Positions 35,331 to 44,728 of a stretch of DNA of 64,000 bases are shown here, in pieces. The translations under genes were made by a program, and so were the position numbers. Source of the stretch: Parerythrobacter lutipelagi (GTDB lineage Bacteria; Pseudomonadota; Alphaproteobacteria; Sphingomonadales; Sphingomonadaceae); assembly GCF_005434975.1 (NCBI RefSeq), contig NZ_SKCJ01000001.1, forward strand, positions 1,638,331 to 1,702,330, given 5' to 3'. The notes beneath the pieces are model-generated. The model ran no database searches. It was not told the DNA's origin and saw nothing but the letters and a program-made list of their open reading frames with translations. Every line of letters starts with the position of its first letter. Positions within the stretch are counted from its first letter, which is position 1.

Positions 35331-36272
35331 ATGTATGACAGTTTCGCCAGCCAGCTTGCGGGCCTCGATCTATCCGGCTTCTCGATCACGCCTGCCCCTT
35401 TCAACGAATGCGACTTTCCATGTGAGGATGCCATGGCTCACACGCTGGGAGCGGTATGGTCCGATCTCTTTGCGCTGTTTGCCGACACCGCGCTCGAAGC
35501 CGACGCCGAGGATCTCGCCTGGGGCTTCGTCAATCTCTTCCACCGCGCCGCCAGCCGCAAATCGGCCCAGGTGGACCGGGCCTCGGATGAAATCCGTGCC
35601 CTTCTGGCATCCGGCGACGGGTCCGAAGTGCATTCGTCGAGCCTTGAAGAGCAAACCCTGCGGGCCCAGTCGGCCGAAGCCAGCATGCAAGCCTTCGAGC
35701 AGATGCGCGAGGTTGCAGCAGGTCTTTATCGCGACGAAACCGGTTCCTCGTGGAAGCCAGTATCGGGATCGCGTGCGCGCCATTCGAGGAACATGACTTC
35801 GGCCGTGATCGACGCCCGCGATTTTCTGCGCGTGCGAAAGGAAAATCGTCAGGCTGCACATTCACCCGAGGGTACTCCGGTCGTGTTCGCCGGTGGTCGC
35901 AATCGCTTCGAAAGCGAGACTGACGCCAAGACCTACGCGGCCAACATCTGGGCTACTCTCGAGAAGGTGCGCGAGGTCGTTCCCGACCTGTTTCTCGTGC
36001 ACGGCGGCGACGGCAAGGGAGCCGACAGACTGGCCGCATCCTGGGCTGAGCGTCATGAAGTTCAGCAATTGACCTTCGGGCTTGAACGCCGTCTCGGTGC
36101 CCGCGCCGGATTTAAGCGCAACGAGCAAATGCTCGGCCTTAACCCTCGCTACGTGGTGGCATTTCCTGGCAATGGCGTGACCGAGCGCTTGGTGATCGAG
36201 GCCAAGAAGCAGCGCATCACCGTAGTCGATCGCCGCGGACCGCTCGGTACCAGCCCAACCTCCCCGACGTAG
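35331..36272 (+). CDS. DUF2493 protein (SLOG/YAcAr-like nucleotide-binding fold)
   Basis: 313-residue protein. The C-terminal third holds the DUF2493 Rossmann-like domain: PVVFAGGRNRF, LVHGGDGKGADRLAASWAE, AGFKRNEQMLGLNPRYVVAF and the final KKQRITVVD. The N-terminal two thirds are helical and acidic. Members of this superfamily bind nucleotides or nucleotide-derived signals; the role on mobile elements is unknown. The ATG at 35331 has AAGGAGGAC upstream. Longer upstream in-frame sequence is GC-rich and non-coding in character. Confidence 0.85.
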   Translation: MYDSFASQLAGLDLSGFSITPAPFNECDFPCEDAMAHTLGAVWSDLFALFADTALEADAEDLAWGFVNLFHRAASRKSAQVDRASDEIRALLASGDGSEVHSSSLEEQTLRAQSAEASMQAFEQMREVAAGLYRDETGSSWKPVSGSRARHSRNMTSAVIDARDFLRVRKENRQAAHSPEGTPVVFAGGRNRFESETDAKTYAANIWATLEKVREVVPDLFLVHGGDGKGADRLAASWAERHEVQQLTFGLERRLGARAGFKRNEQMLGLNPRYVVAFPGNGVTERLVIEAKKQRITVVDRRGPLGTSPTSPT

Positions 36273-36310
36273 GGTTTAATCACTCCCGGTCGGATCAATC
36301 TGCGTCGGCG

Positions 36311-36340
36311 AAAAAAGGGCGGCCCCTCTCGAGGCCGCCC
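36311..36340 (-). terminator. Terminator-like stem with T-tract on the minus strand
   Basis: GGGCGGCC (36317-36324) pairs with GGCCGCCC (36333-36340) around an 8-nt loop, and the A-run on the plus strand (36311-36316) becomes TTTTTT after the stem when read on the minus strand. No minus-strand gene is recognised to its right before 37,600. The surrounding 321-nt gap (36273-36594) holds nothing else that I can identify. Confidence 0.55.
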
Positions 36341-36594
36341 ATAAGGAGAGAACTCATCGCATTGCTGCTCCGAGCCCTTCGGGTCGCCTTAGCTACATAG
36401 CACCGAACCCGATCAAGTCGATTGAAGGGTTACGACAGGCCCGAATAGATACGCTTTTGAATGCGGCTCTTGTCTGCACTTCCTGCGCCTAATGAACTGA
36501 CCGGCGTTTACTCAGCGACGTAAATTCTCGGAATCTTTCGCCAGATCATCACTGGGCGTTCTCGGATCATTCATTCCGCGCTACAGGGTCTTTC

Positions 36595-36864
36595 ATGCAA
36601 CTCGACGATCTGCTGCAGCGCTACTTTGCCTCGACCGACCTTTCCTCGGTTGCTCCTGACACACTTGCAGCCGGTATCGAGCATTGCCGCGTCGATTTCG
36701 GCCTTGAGCAGGACCGGGGCAAGCGCTTTGCACTGTGGTCGTTCCTGCACATGTTCGGGTCTGCCCCCGACCTCGAAGTAGCGTTCGAGAACGAGAAGGA
36801 CCGGGAAGCAGCCCGCAACTTGATGGATCTCCTGGCGGCATCGGAAGGCGATGGAGCAGGCTGA
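36595..36864 (+). CDS. Small conserved ICE protein
   Basis: 89-residue acidic helical protein (MQLDDLLQRYFASTDLSSVA; RFALWSFLHMFGSAPDLEVAFE). No domain recognised, no signal peptide. There is no strong ribosome site; the ATG follows GGGTCTTTC. It sits between DUF2493 and ssb, as small helper genes do in sphingomonad plasmids. The 284 nt between it and ssb (36865-37148) hold no recognisable gene and probably form the ssb leader. Confidence 0.6.
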   Translation: MQLDDLLQRYFASTDLSSVAPDTLAAGIEHCRVDFGLEQDRGKRFALWSFLHMFGSAPDLEVAFENEKDREAARNLMDLLAASEGDGAG

Positions 36865-37148
36865 TTGCAACAGGGTCTTGGCACCTTCAGACCCGCACCC
36901 GATACCCATCCGGCTTTCTTCGCGAACAGTCCTGAACCAGGTCAGTTGAGGAGCCGCAACCCGTTCCTTTGACGGCCGTGTTGTCGCGCTTCGCGCGCCT
37001 GCCCGCACCACCCGTCATGAACAGGTTTCCCTTCGGCCCCCAGACGATGTCTGTTGGCCTGCGGTGCAGTCCTCCCATGCCCTGCTTCTTCTGGATGTTC
37101 GCAAGCCGGAGATGGTCTCCGGTTTGAGGAACTGAAGGAACTTTCATC

Positions 37149-37547
37149 ATGACCAATATCGCAATCCTCACCGGCCGCATCGCCCGCGATCCGGAAACCC
37201 GCGAGACCAAGGGTGGCACCAATGTCACCGGGATCACCGTCGTCACCGATCGCCCTGCGCGCGACAAGGACGGCAAGACCTACAAGGATGAGAACGGCTA
37301 CACTGCCAAGGAAAGCGAGTTCCACCGGGTGACCTGCTTTAACGGCCTCGCCAAGACCGTCGGTCAGTACTGCTCCAAGGGCCAGCTGGTCAGCGTCCAG
37401 GGCCGCATCCACTACACCCAGTGGGAAGACAAGGACGGAGTCACCCGCTACGGCACCGAGATCCTCGCCGACAAGGTCGACTTCCTCTCGCGCGGCAACG
37501 GTGCTAATGAAGACGAGGGTAACAAGGATGCCCCCGAGATCGACTGA
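37149..37547 (+). CDS. ssb: Single-stranded DNA-binding protein
   Basis: 132-residue SSB with the OB-fold signature: NIAILTGRIARDPETRETKG, an ESEFHRVTCFNGLA strand, YCSKGQLVSVQGRIHYTQW and YGTEILADKVDFLS. An acidic C-terminal tail ends in APEID rather than the usual DDDIPF tip, so it probably does not recruit host SSB partners in the normal way. It would coat the transferred strand in the recipient. It is preceded by a long leader and followed by a strong terminator. Confidence 0.95.
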   Translation: MTNIAILTGRIARDPETRETKGGTNVTGITVVTDRPARDKDGKTYKDENGYTAKESEFHRVTCFNGLAKTVGQYCSKGQLVSVQGRIHYTQWEDKDGVTRYGTEILADKVDFLSRGNGANEDEGNKDAPEID

Positions 37548-37569
37548 ACTGTCCCGTCGATCCTCCCCG

Positions 37570-37606
37570 AAGGGGTCCTGTCCATGTCGGACAGGGCCCC
37601 TTCTTT
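37570..37606 (+). terminator. Rho-independent terminator after ssb
   Basis: AAGGGG-T-CCTGTCC pairs with GGACAGG-G-CCCCTT around ATGTC, followed by CTTTG. It lies 23 nt after the ssb stop and just before the 3' end of the convergent minus-strand gene. Confidence 0.8.
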
Positions 37607-37610
37607 GTGC

Positions 37611-37877
37611 CTACTTTGCTGCTGGTGCACCAGTCTGAGGAGAGGAGGCAGGTGCCATAGCCAGCCGCTTCAAGGCCTCTTCTTCACCCAGCTTTGCAAG
37701 CTCTACCGCCATTCTTGCAAGACACTTCTTGGAGAAGCTTTCGAGGCCCGTTCCAAGGATCACCCGTCCCAATTCAAGGGCAGCTTCTTCCTCAAGTTCC
37801 GTCTGACGTATGTCGAGCGCTGCCCGATCGGCCTCCAGCTTCTTGAGAGCAGCCACAGCGCTTCGTTTGGTTGGCAT
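37611..37877 (-). CDS. Small coiled-coil protein, possibly TraC/DUF6437-like
   Basis: 88-residue helical protein with a heptad-like charged first half (AALKKLEADRAALDIRQTEL) and a second half ELGRVILGTGLESFSKK. The layout, a coiled coil plus a short C-terminal domain, resembles the small TraC-type proteins of alphaproteobacterial conjugative plasmids; the match is weak. The ATG at 37877 is chosen because the upstream extension reads as non-coding. It is convergent with ssb. Confidence 0.6.
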   Translation of the reverse strand: MPTKRSAVAALKKLEADRAALDIRQTELEEEAALELGRVILGTGLESFSKKCLARMAVELAKLGEEEALKRLAMAPASSPQTGAPAAK

Positions 37878-38183
37878 TTTGGATACTTTCTTCGCCCCCT
37901 CGAATGTTCCTCCGTGGTGTTCAATTGAACCAGCAAGGGCTCTGTAGGAAAGCGCGTTCTTGAATCGTCTCCAGGATGACCTCCAACCAAAGAGAGGGGC
38001 CTGGCTCACGGACCTTTCAAGGATGATGGGCGTGCAGCCGGCGCGTCAAGGACGGCAGGGCCCCACCATTTTCCCTCCCCTTCGCTTACGCTTCGGTCCG
38101 GCAAAATCGTTTCCCCCACCGCCGCTTCGCGGTCACCCGACCGGGTGATCCCTGACCCACCGGCCGCACACCCATCCGCCTTT

Positions 38184-38214
38184 CTCCTGTCGTCTCACCG
38201 ACAGACATCAGGAG
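38184..38214 (+). promoter_or_regulatory. Hairpin that can sequester a Shine-Dalgarno sequence
   Basis: CTCCTG at 38184-38189 can pair with CAGGAG at 38209-38214, which is the ribosome site of the gene starting at 38221; an inner TGTCG/CGACA pairing (38188-38192 with 38199-38203) is an alternative fold. The spacer 37878-38220 otherwise contains GC-rich sequence without a recognisable gene. Confidence 0.45.
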
Positions 38215-38220
38215 GAAATC

Positions 38221-38442
38221 ATGACTTCACTCGGCAATCTTCAATCGAACTCAAACAGCTATTTTCAAGCGCTTGCCACTGCTGAACGGCGGGCGCTGCA
38301 CAGCTTCTTCGACCAGCACGTCATAGAGGACGATGACTTAGGCTACTTCGCGCTGGACGAGGGCGACTACTACGCCCTCCCGGTACATCTGGCGAGCCGC
38401 GTTGTTCATACGGTCCACGGTGCGATGCTGGATGAATTCTGA
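38221..38442 (+). CDS. Small acidic ICE protein
   Basis: 73-residue acidic protein (FFDQHVIEDDDLGYFALDEG) with a very good AGGAGGAAATC ribosome site and its own terminator, both supporting a real gene. No domain recognised. The RBS can be masked by the hairpin just upstream. Function unknown; antirestriction-type DNA mimicry was considered from the acidity but has no specific support. Confidence 0.65.
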   Translation: MTSLGNLQSNSNSYFQALATAERRALHSFFDQHVIEDDDLGYFALDEGDYYALPVHLASRVVHTVHGAMLDEF

Positions 38443-38453
38443 GATATCCCATC

Positions 38454-38488
38454 GGGCAGGAGCCGGTTCCGGTTCCTGCCCTTTTTTC
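38454..38488 (+). terminator. Rho-independent terminator
   Basis: GGGCAGGA-CCGG pairs with CCGG-TCCTGCCC and runs into CTTTTTTCTG, 12 nt after the stop at 38442. Confidence 0.85.
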
Positions 38489-38956
38489 TGTTCGCCTTAC
38501 GAGGGTCGCGATGGATCACTGCGCGGGGCTGGCGACGCGCTCGGTCCCGCACCACCTGCGGCGGTGCTCCTGCGGGCGCGGCATTTCTGTTTCGGGCCCC
38601 GCACGCACTCCCGACGGGCACCGGGTCGGAGCGGCGCAATGCTGGCGGGACCGACAGACCCCGGTCCCTGGCACCGCACGCGCTCGTTTGCCTATGCCCT
38701 TCCGGGGGTGCGGTTTCCTGTTTCGACCGGCCAAGAAAGATTCGATTTTCCCTGATCTAGGCCGCCTCTGGCTGGTTGCTCGCGCGCTATAAATTGGGAT
38801 GGGAAACTACCCGCTATCTGAAAACCGCCATCGTAGCTGGAGCGACCTGCGCAGTTGGGAAATTGGGCACACCGTACGCAGCGGTGCAGCATGATTTTTC
38901 TATTGATGTTCAGTATCTTGCACGGAAAACTGGCCGTATGCATCGACTGATTTGAC

Positions 38957-38998
38957 GGCGATTTACGCTTTGGATTCGCGCTGCAGATGTAAATCACC
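38957..38998. other. Candidate oriT-type inverted repeat in the spacer before the transfer genes
   Basis: The 632-nt spacer 38489-39121 begins GC-rich and becomes AT-rich before the transfer operon. In it, GGCGATTTAC (38957-38966) and GTAAATCACC (38989-38998) form a 9-of-10 inverted repeat with a 22-nt spacer. An oriT is expected close to the relaxase/coupling-protein genes of a MobF element, and this is the best candidate seen. A nick site could not be recognised. Confidence 0.35.
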
Positions 38999-39121
38999 TG
39001 CGAGTAAACCACGGGAATAACGCGTGAATTTTCCATTTTCCTACAGGCCCCGCCTGATTTAGTGTGATCCTCGCCTTCCGCAGGGTGAACCAGGCTTCTT
39101 GAGCAAGAGGAGCTTGGAACA

Positions 39122-39451
39122 TTGCAACGTCACCAAAGTGTACAGTCTTACGTTCCGCCGCTTATCGCGGACTGGATCAAGGGCCTGGCGCAGACCAAGG
39201 AAGTCAGCGTCAGCGTGGTCGTGCGCGACCTCCTGATCGCGGCATGGAACCGCGAGAACGATACCGCAGACCGGCCGGGCGGAACCGATCCCGGACGACA
39301 GATGGTGTTCATGACGGTCGCGCTCGACGCGCTTCTCGCCGCTCATGCGGATACCTCTTTGCGCGAAAAGACAATCGCTGCCTACCATCGCCGACTGGTC
39401 ACACTTGGCTTCATTCCATCTCCAAAAAAGGAGGCCGGCCATGAAGACTAG
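39122..39451 (+). CDS. Small protein at the head of the transfer operon, possible relaxosome accessory factor
   Basis: 109-residue protein starting with TTG behind AAGAGGAG. The N-terminus (SYVPPLIADWIKGLAQTKEVSVSVVV cut: YVPPLIADW...VSVSVVVRDLL) has the spacing of a ribbon-helix-helix DNA-binding motif, the fold of TraY/MobC-type accessory proteins; the rest is basic and helical (LREKTIAAYHRRLVTLG). It overlaps traD by 11 nt, so it is the first gene of the traD-traI operon. The assignment rests on fold pattern and position only. Confidence 0.6.
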   Translation: MQRHQSVQSYVPPLIADWIKGLAQTKEVSVSVVVRDLLIAAWNRENDTADRPGGTDPGRQMVFMTVALDALLAAHADTSLREKTIAAYHRRLVTLGFIPSPKKEAGHED

Positions 39452-41771
39452 TCTCGTCAACTTCACCCGCGGAAGCCAGTTGCTTGGACACTTCGGCTTC
39501 ATGTTTGCAGCTGGCCTGAAGGGCCCACTTATCGTCGCTATCGTACTGGTATTAGCACTCACCTGGTGGGAAGTCTCAGGTGCCCTCGATGACTACCAGA
39601 CCTACCTGCTCTGGATGCATATCTACGCTTCCGGATACACGTTCATGGAGTTCGATCGGGAAAAGCTCGTCAATCTTCGAATGCCCGACGGAGACATGGT
39701 CGCGTTCCCGATCTCGGTCATCACGCAATATCCTCCCATGCGTGAAGCGTGGGCCGCATTCTCCGCCTCACTGCAGGATGCGATGTGGCTCTCACTTGCC
39801 ATCCTTCTGCCTCTGTTCCTAATGTTCTGGTGGGTGGCCGAGCACTTCGGCGAACGATCCAAGCGCAAACGCCATGTGCGCGGTGCATCGCTCGCTACGC
39901 TGAGCGAGCTCGAGGCGGATATCGCCCATCACAACAAGCAGGAACGCGCGCGCGAATACGGTACCGAAATCGGCTGGAAGTGGCGTCTGGCCGGGTCGAG
40001 CGCGTTGCAAGGCGCAGGGCTCTATGCACCTGCGCATCTCGCCGGAATTAGCTGGCCATGGCGCCGCGAGCAAAGCCATACCATGCTCGTCGGCACGACC
40101 GGGACGGGCAAGACAGTCGCGTTGTTCGAGCTCGTCAAGGAGATCCGGGAAAGGAGAGAGCGCGCGGTCATCTTCGACCTCACAGGCGCCTTCATCGAGA
40201 GCTTTTACGAGCCAGAACGCGATATCATCCTGAACCCGCTCGATGAGCGTTGTCCTGCCTGGAGCGTGTTCGACGATTGCACTTCACGCGCCGAATTCCA
40301 TGCGGCCGCGGAATCCCTTGTGCCGCACGACGGCGGCGGCGCAGAGCAATTCTGGGTGCTCGCCGCGCGCACGATGTTTGTCGAAACCTGTCTCAAGCTT
40401 GCCGAGGAAGGCAGGGGCAGCAACGCCGCGTTGGCCAGCGATCTGATGAACGCCGATCTCTCCGATCTGCACAAGATGCTCGAAGATACCATGGCTGGTC
40501 CCATCACCACGCCAAGTGCTGCGAAGATGGCGGAATCAGTGCGTGCGGTGTTCAACGTGAACGCCAAGGCCATGCAGATGCTGCCGTCCCAAGGCGACGC
40601 TTTCTCGATCCGCAAATGGATCAAGGGAGACTGCGCCGAAGGCTCGCTGCTGTTCCTCTCGGCGCGCTACGTCGACATGAGCGTGCTTTCCCAGATGCTC
40701 ACGCTGTGGCTCGATACCGCCATCAATACGCTGATGACAGGACGCCGCACGCGCGATCTGAAACTGTGGTTCCTGGTCGACGAACTGGGAGCTCTTCACC
40801 GCCTTCCCTCGCTCGAGAAGGGTCTCCAGACAGCGCGCAATTTCGGAGGTGCGATCGTCACCGGCATACATACCTACGCCAAGCTCAAGGAAGTCTACGG
40901 CGAGAACCTGGCCATGACCCTGTCCTCGCTGGCGCGCACCAAGCTGATCCTTGCCACAGCCGACCGCGAAACCGCCACCTGGTGCTCGGACATCGTCGGG
41001 CACCGCGAAGTGCGCGAAATGGAAGAGGGCTACAGCTATGGCTACAACAATGCCCGCGATGCGGTCAGCCTGACGCCGCGACGTCAGGTCGTCCCGCTCC
41101 TCCTGCCCGACGAGTTCATGGGTCTGCCGAGCCTTGCCGGATACATCAAGTTTCCGGACGGCTTTCCCGCCGCTCCGGTCACCCTCGTTCCCCGCGACTG
41201 GCCGCGCATCGCCGAAGGGTTTATCGAGCGGGATCTCTCGGCCGTCGCGCCTGACCCTGTTGAAGCCGATGACGCTGGGTCGGCAAATGAAAACGGATCG
41301 AGCGACGACGAAGGCGCCGCCGGCGAGGACGAGGACGGCGGGAAACGCGCGGCAAAGAAGCGCCGCAAACCGCCCGCCGTGAAACGCACCCGCACCGCTG
41401 AAAAGATCCCATCACAGCGACACGGAGAACGGGATACCACCCGTGATCAAAAGCAGGACAGGCGCGCTCCGGGCGAGACACAGCCAACGCGAAACAAGCA
41501 GATAGGCGACCGTGCACGGGTTCCTGATCGCGATGCTCCGATGCAGAGCGAGCTGCCGCTGGATCGTGAGAGTGACCGGCCTCAATCCGGTTCTCCTGAC
41601 CTTTCGCTTTCGCGAAAGGATGCTCCCGACCCTGAGAAAGCGATGGCCCAGGACAACGATCGAAACCGCGAAGACGCGAAACGGCAGGAGGAACATCAGC
41701 GCGGCCTTCTGGGAGGTGCCGCGCGCGAACATGAGGAACGCGATGTGGGCGATATCGAACCCGATATCTGA
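39441..41771 (+). CDS. traD: Type IV coupling protein TraD
   Basis: 776-residue inner-membrane ATPase that would bring the relaxase-DNA complex to the secretion channel. Two N-terminal membrane helices (about 26-44 and 113-135) flank a small periplasmic loop. The cytoplasmic motor has Walker A VGTTGTGKTVALFEL and Walker B LWFLVDELGAL, plus GGAIVTGIHTYAKLKEVYG. From about residue 600 the protein is a long, highly charged, low-complexity tail (E/D/K/R rich), longer than in F TraD and probably disordered. The ATG at 39441 has AAGGAGG upstream. Confidence 0.94.
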   Translation: MKTSLVNFTRGSQLLGHFGFMFAAGLKGPLIVAIVLVLALTWWEVSGALDDYQTYLLWMHIYASGYTFMEFDREKLVNLRMPDGDMVAFPISVITQYPPMREAWAAFSASLQDAMWLSLAILLPLFLMFWWVAEHFGERSKRKRHVRGASLATLSELEADIAHHNKQERAREYGTEIGWKWRLAGSSALQGAGLYAPAHLAGISWPWRREQSHTMLVGTTGTGKTVALFELVKEIRERRERAVIFDLTGAFIESFYEPERDIILNPLDERCPAWSVFDDCTSRAEFHAAAESLVPHDGGGAEQFWVLAARTMFVETCLKLAEEGRGSNAALASDLMNADLSDLHKMLEDTMAGPITTPSAAKMAESVRAVFNVNAKAMQMLPSQGDAFSIRKWIKGDCAEGSLLFLSARYVDMSVLSQMLTLWLDTAINTLMTGRRTRDLKLWFLVDELGALHRLPSLEKGLQTARNFGGAIVTGIHTYAKLKEVYGENLAMTLSSLARTKLILATADRETATWCSDIVGHREVREMEEGYSYGYNNARDAVSLTPRRQVVPLLLPDEFMGLPSLAGYIKFPDGFPAAPVTLVPRDWPRIAEGFIERDLSAVAPDPVEADDAGSANENGSSDDEGAAGEDEDGGKRAAKKRRKPPAVKRTRTAEKIPSQRHGERDTTRDQKQDRRAPGETQPTRNKQIGDRARVPDRDAPMQSELPLDRESDRPQSGSPDLSLSRKDAPDPEKAMAQDNDRNREDAKRQEEHQRGLLGGAAREHEERDVGDIEPDI

Positions 41772-41815
41772 TCCCTTGTTGAACCATCCGAGGGGAGATC
41801 TGGAGTGACATCGAC

Positions 41816-44728
41816 ATGCTGTCTGTTGCCAATGTGCGATCCCCCTCGGCCGCTGCCAACTACTTCGCGGCCGATAACTACTATGCCAGGGCCGACGCCG
41901 ACCGGTCCGGCCAATGGGTCGGCCAGGGTGCCGCGATGTTGGGCCTCAAGGGGCAGGTCGAGACCAAGGATTTCGATGCGCTTCTGCGCGGCGAACTGCC
42001 CGAAGGGTCGCGCGTTGGGAACCCCGGCCAAGCGCATCGGCCCGGCACCGATCTTACCTTTTCGCTCCCCAAGAGCTGGTCGCTGCTGGCGCTCGTCGGG
42101 AAGGACCAGCGGATTGTGGAAGCGTATCGCGAAGCCGTCATCGAAACGCTCGGGTGGGCCGAGAAGAACGCTGCCGAGACGCGCCTTGTGCGGAACGGCA
42201 AGCTGACCACCGTCGCAACCGACAATCTCGCCGTCGGCCTATTCCAGCACGACACCAACCGTAGCCAGGAGCCCAACCTTCACTTCCACGCCGTGGTTGC
42301 CAACGCTACGCGCGGCACTGACGGGGTGTGGCGTACGCTCAAGAATGATCGTCTGTGGGCGCTCAACACCTTGTTCAATTCGATGACCATGGCCCGCTTT
42401 CGCATTGCCGTCGAGAAGCTCGGATATGAGCCGGGGCCCGTCGGCAAACACGGAAACTTCGAAGCGCGCGGGATATCGCGTGAGCAGATCATGGCTTTCT
42501 CGACCCGGCGAAAGGAAGTCCTCGAAGCTCGGCGAGGGCAAGGTCTTGAGGCCGGCAAGATTGCTGCGCTTGCAACCCGTTCGGCAAAGGAGCCGATCAA
42601 AGATCGCGATGCCTTGGCAGAGCAATGGGAGGTAGCCGCACGGCGAGAAGGCCTCGACCTTGATCGCCTTGTCGAGGCAGCGATCGCGAGAACCGGAAAC
42701 CGAAAGGAGGATGCGGGCAAGACACCTGACCTTGTCGAGCGCGGCCTGGCTCTGCTTCAGGACTTTGCATCGCGTATAAAGGGCACGGAGCGCGATCCCC
42801 TTGTGCCGGACCATATCCTCAAGAAAGGTCCGCAAGAGATTGCTGCGGCGCAGGCAGTGGCTTCTGCTGTGCGACAGCTCTCGCAGCGCGAAGCCGGTTT
42901 CGAGCGCGAAGCTCTCTACAAGGCGGCCTTGGATTACGGGCTGCCGACCACGATCCAGCATGTCGAGAAATCGGTCCGATCACTCGTGCGCTCTGGAGCC
43001 CTTGTCAGAGGGAGTGGCATGCACAAGGGGTGGCTGGCCAGCCGCGAAGAAGTCGAGCGCGAAGAGCGCATTCTTGCCTGGGCGAACGAAGGCAAGGGTG
43101 CCGTCGAACCGGTTCTGCACGAAGACGAAGCCAGGGCTCGCGTCGATGCCTCGGCCCAGATCAATCGCGGTTTCAAGCTCAACGAGGGCCAGCTTTCTGC
43201 AGCGCAGCTGATACTGGCCTCGAAGGATCGCACTGTCGCGGTGCAGGGTGTTGCTGGTGCAGGAAAGTCGAGCGTCCTCGAGCCGGTATCGCAGGTCTTG
43301 CGAGAAGAGGGACACAAGGTTCTCGGGCTCGCGGTTCAGAACACGCTCGTGCAGATGCTAGAGCGAGACACGGGTATCCGGTCACAAACGCTCGCGAGTT
43401 TCCTTAGGCGGTGGGAAGCGCTGCCCGTAGGCGATCAATCAGCCAAACTCATCCGTGAGGCCCGCAAGGAGCTCAAGGATGCGGTCGTCGTGCTCGATGA
43501 AGCGTCCATGGTGGCCAATGCGGACAAGGAGCAACTGATCCGCATAGCTAACAGCGCCGGTGTCAGGCGGCTGGTTCTCATGGGCGACAGGAAGCAATTG
43601 GGCGCAGTCGATGCCGGAAAGCCCTTCGACTTGCTGCAGCAAGGCGGCATCGCCCAAGCACGGATGAATACGAACCTTCGAGGGCGCGATCCGCTTTTGA
43701 GGAAGGCGCAAGCTTCTGCGCAGGCTGGCAAAGTGCATGAGGCGCTTGGCTTTCTCAAAGATCATACGGTCGAGGCAACGGGCGACGGAGCGATCGTTGC
43801 AGCAGAGCACTGGCTCTCGCTTTCTCCGGAGGAAAGGAATCGCACCGCGATCTATGCTTCGGGGCGCAAGATCCGCGCGGCGGTCAACGCCGCAGTCCAA
43901 ACCGGACTTACCGCCAATGGCGAAATCGGACCAGAAAAACTCAAGGTCGAGGTTCTCGACCGTGTCAATCTCACGCGCGAGGAACTCCGATATCTGGCGG
44001 CCTACAGAACGGGCATGGTTCTAAAGGTCTCGAAGCTCGAGCGGACGCTCGGGCTGAAGCGCGGCGAATACGCGGTTTCCAAGGTCGATCAGCGAACCGA
44101 TACCGTCGAGCTTCGGGATCCACGCGGTCGCAAGCTGCAGTTCAAGCCGTCGCGCATCGGACGCACTGGTAAGGAAGACAATGTTGCGCTCTTCGAGAAA
44201 CGCCCGCTTGAACTGCATCGCGGGGATCGCGTGCGCTGGACACGAAACGATCATCGAAGGGAGCTATACAACGCGGACCGGGCGCGCGTAACAGCGATTG
44301 ATCGGGGCAAGGTGACCGTCGAAACGTCGAAGGGCACGGAGATCACCCTGCGGCACGATGATCCGATGCTGAAGCGTCTCGACCTTGCCTACGCGCTTAA
44401 CGCCCACATGGCGCAAGGGCTGACATCGGACAAAGGGATAGCGGTCATGGACAGCCGGGAACGCAATCTCTCCAACCAGAAGACCTTCCTCGTGACCGTC
44501 ACCCGCCTTCGCGACCGGCTGACCCTCGTGGTCGACAACGCTTCACGCCTCGGCGCGGCTGTTGCGCGAAACAAGGGCGAGAAGTCATCCGCTCTGGAGG
44601 TGACGCAACGTCTGGGTTCGGCAGCGAAGATAGGCAGCGGAAAAGCTACGGTGGACCAGGGGCCGAAGGGGACGGCAGCGCAAGACCTGTCGAAGGAACG
44701 CAGCAAGAATCTGGATTTCGGGATTTAG
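41816..44728 (+). CDS. traI: MobF relaxase-helicase TraI
   Basis: 970-residue relaxase. The N-terminal TrwC domain starts MLSVANVRSPSAAANYFA with N-terminal tyrosines (NYFAADNYYARAD) as nucleophile candidates. The three-histidine metal site is in LFQHDTNRSQEPNLHFHAVV. The helicase half has Walker A VQGVAGAGKSSVL and VVLDEASMV, then LMGDRKQLG (RecD2-like). The UvrD-C-like end includes YALNAHMAQGLTSDKG and VTVTRLRDRLTLVVD. Length equals other sphingomonad MobF relaxases and is shorter than F TraI. It is 44 nt downstream of traD. Confidence 0.95.
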   Translation: MLSVANVRSPSAAANYFAADNYYARADADRSGQWVGQGAAMLGLKGQVETKDFDALLRGELPEGSRVGNPGQAHRPGTDLTFSLPKSWSLLALVGKDQRIVEAYREAVIETLGWAEKNAAETRLVRNGKLTTVATDNLAVGLFQHDTNRSQEPNLHFHAVVANATRGTDGVWRTLKNDRLWALNTLFNSMTMARFRIAVEKLGYEPGPVGKHGNFEARGISREQIMAFSTRRKEVLEARRGQGLEAGKIAALATRSAKEPIKDRDALAEQWEVAARREGLDLDRLVEAAIARTGNRKEDAGKTPDLVERGLALLQDFASRIKGTERDPLVPDHILKKGPQEIAAAQAVASAVRQLSQREAGFEREALYKAALDYGLPTTIQHVEKSVRSLVRSGALVRGSGMHKGWLASREEVEREERILAWANEGKGAVEPVLHEDEARARVDASAQINRGFKLNEGQLSAAQLILASKDRTVAVQGVAGAGKSSVLEPVSQVLREEGHKVLGLAVQNTLVQMLERDTGIRSQTLASFLRRWEALPVGDQSAKLIREARKELKDAVVVLDEASMVANADKEQLIRIANSAGVRRLVLMGDRKQLGAVDAGKPFDLLQQGGIAQARMNTNLRGRDPLLRKAQASAQAGKVHEALGFLKDHTVEATGDGAIVAAEHWLSLSPEERNRTAIYASGRKIRAAVNAAVQTGLTANGEIGPEKLKVEVLDRVNLTREELRYLAAYRTGMVLKVSKLERTLGLKRGEYAVSKVDQRTDTVELRDPRGRKLQFKPSRIGRTGKEDNVALFEKRPLELHRGDRVRWTRNDHRRELYNADRARVTAIDRGKVTVETSKGTEITLRHDDPMLKRLDLAYALNAHMAQGLTSDKGIAVMDSRERNLSNQKTFLVTVTRLRDRLTLVVDNASRLGAAVARNKGEKSSALEVTQRLGSAAKIGSGKATVDQGPKGTAAQDLSKERSKNLDFGI

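Noticed and set aside
38490..38760. GC-rich spacer with long frames on both strands
   Set aside because: Frames have simple Arg/Gly/Ala composition and no family features; the 35059-35330 spacer is similar.
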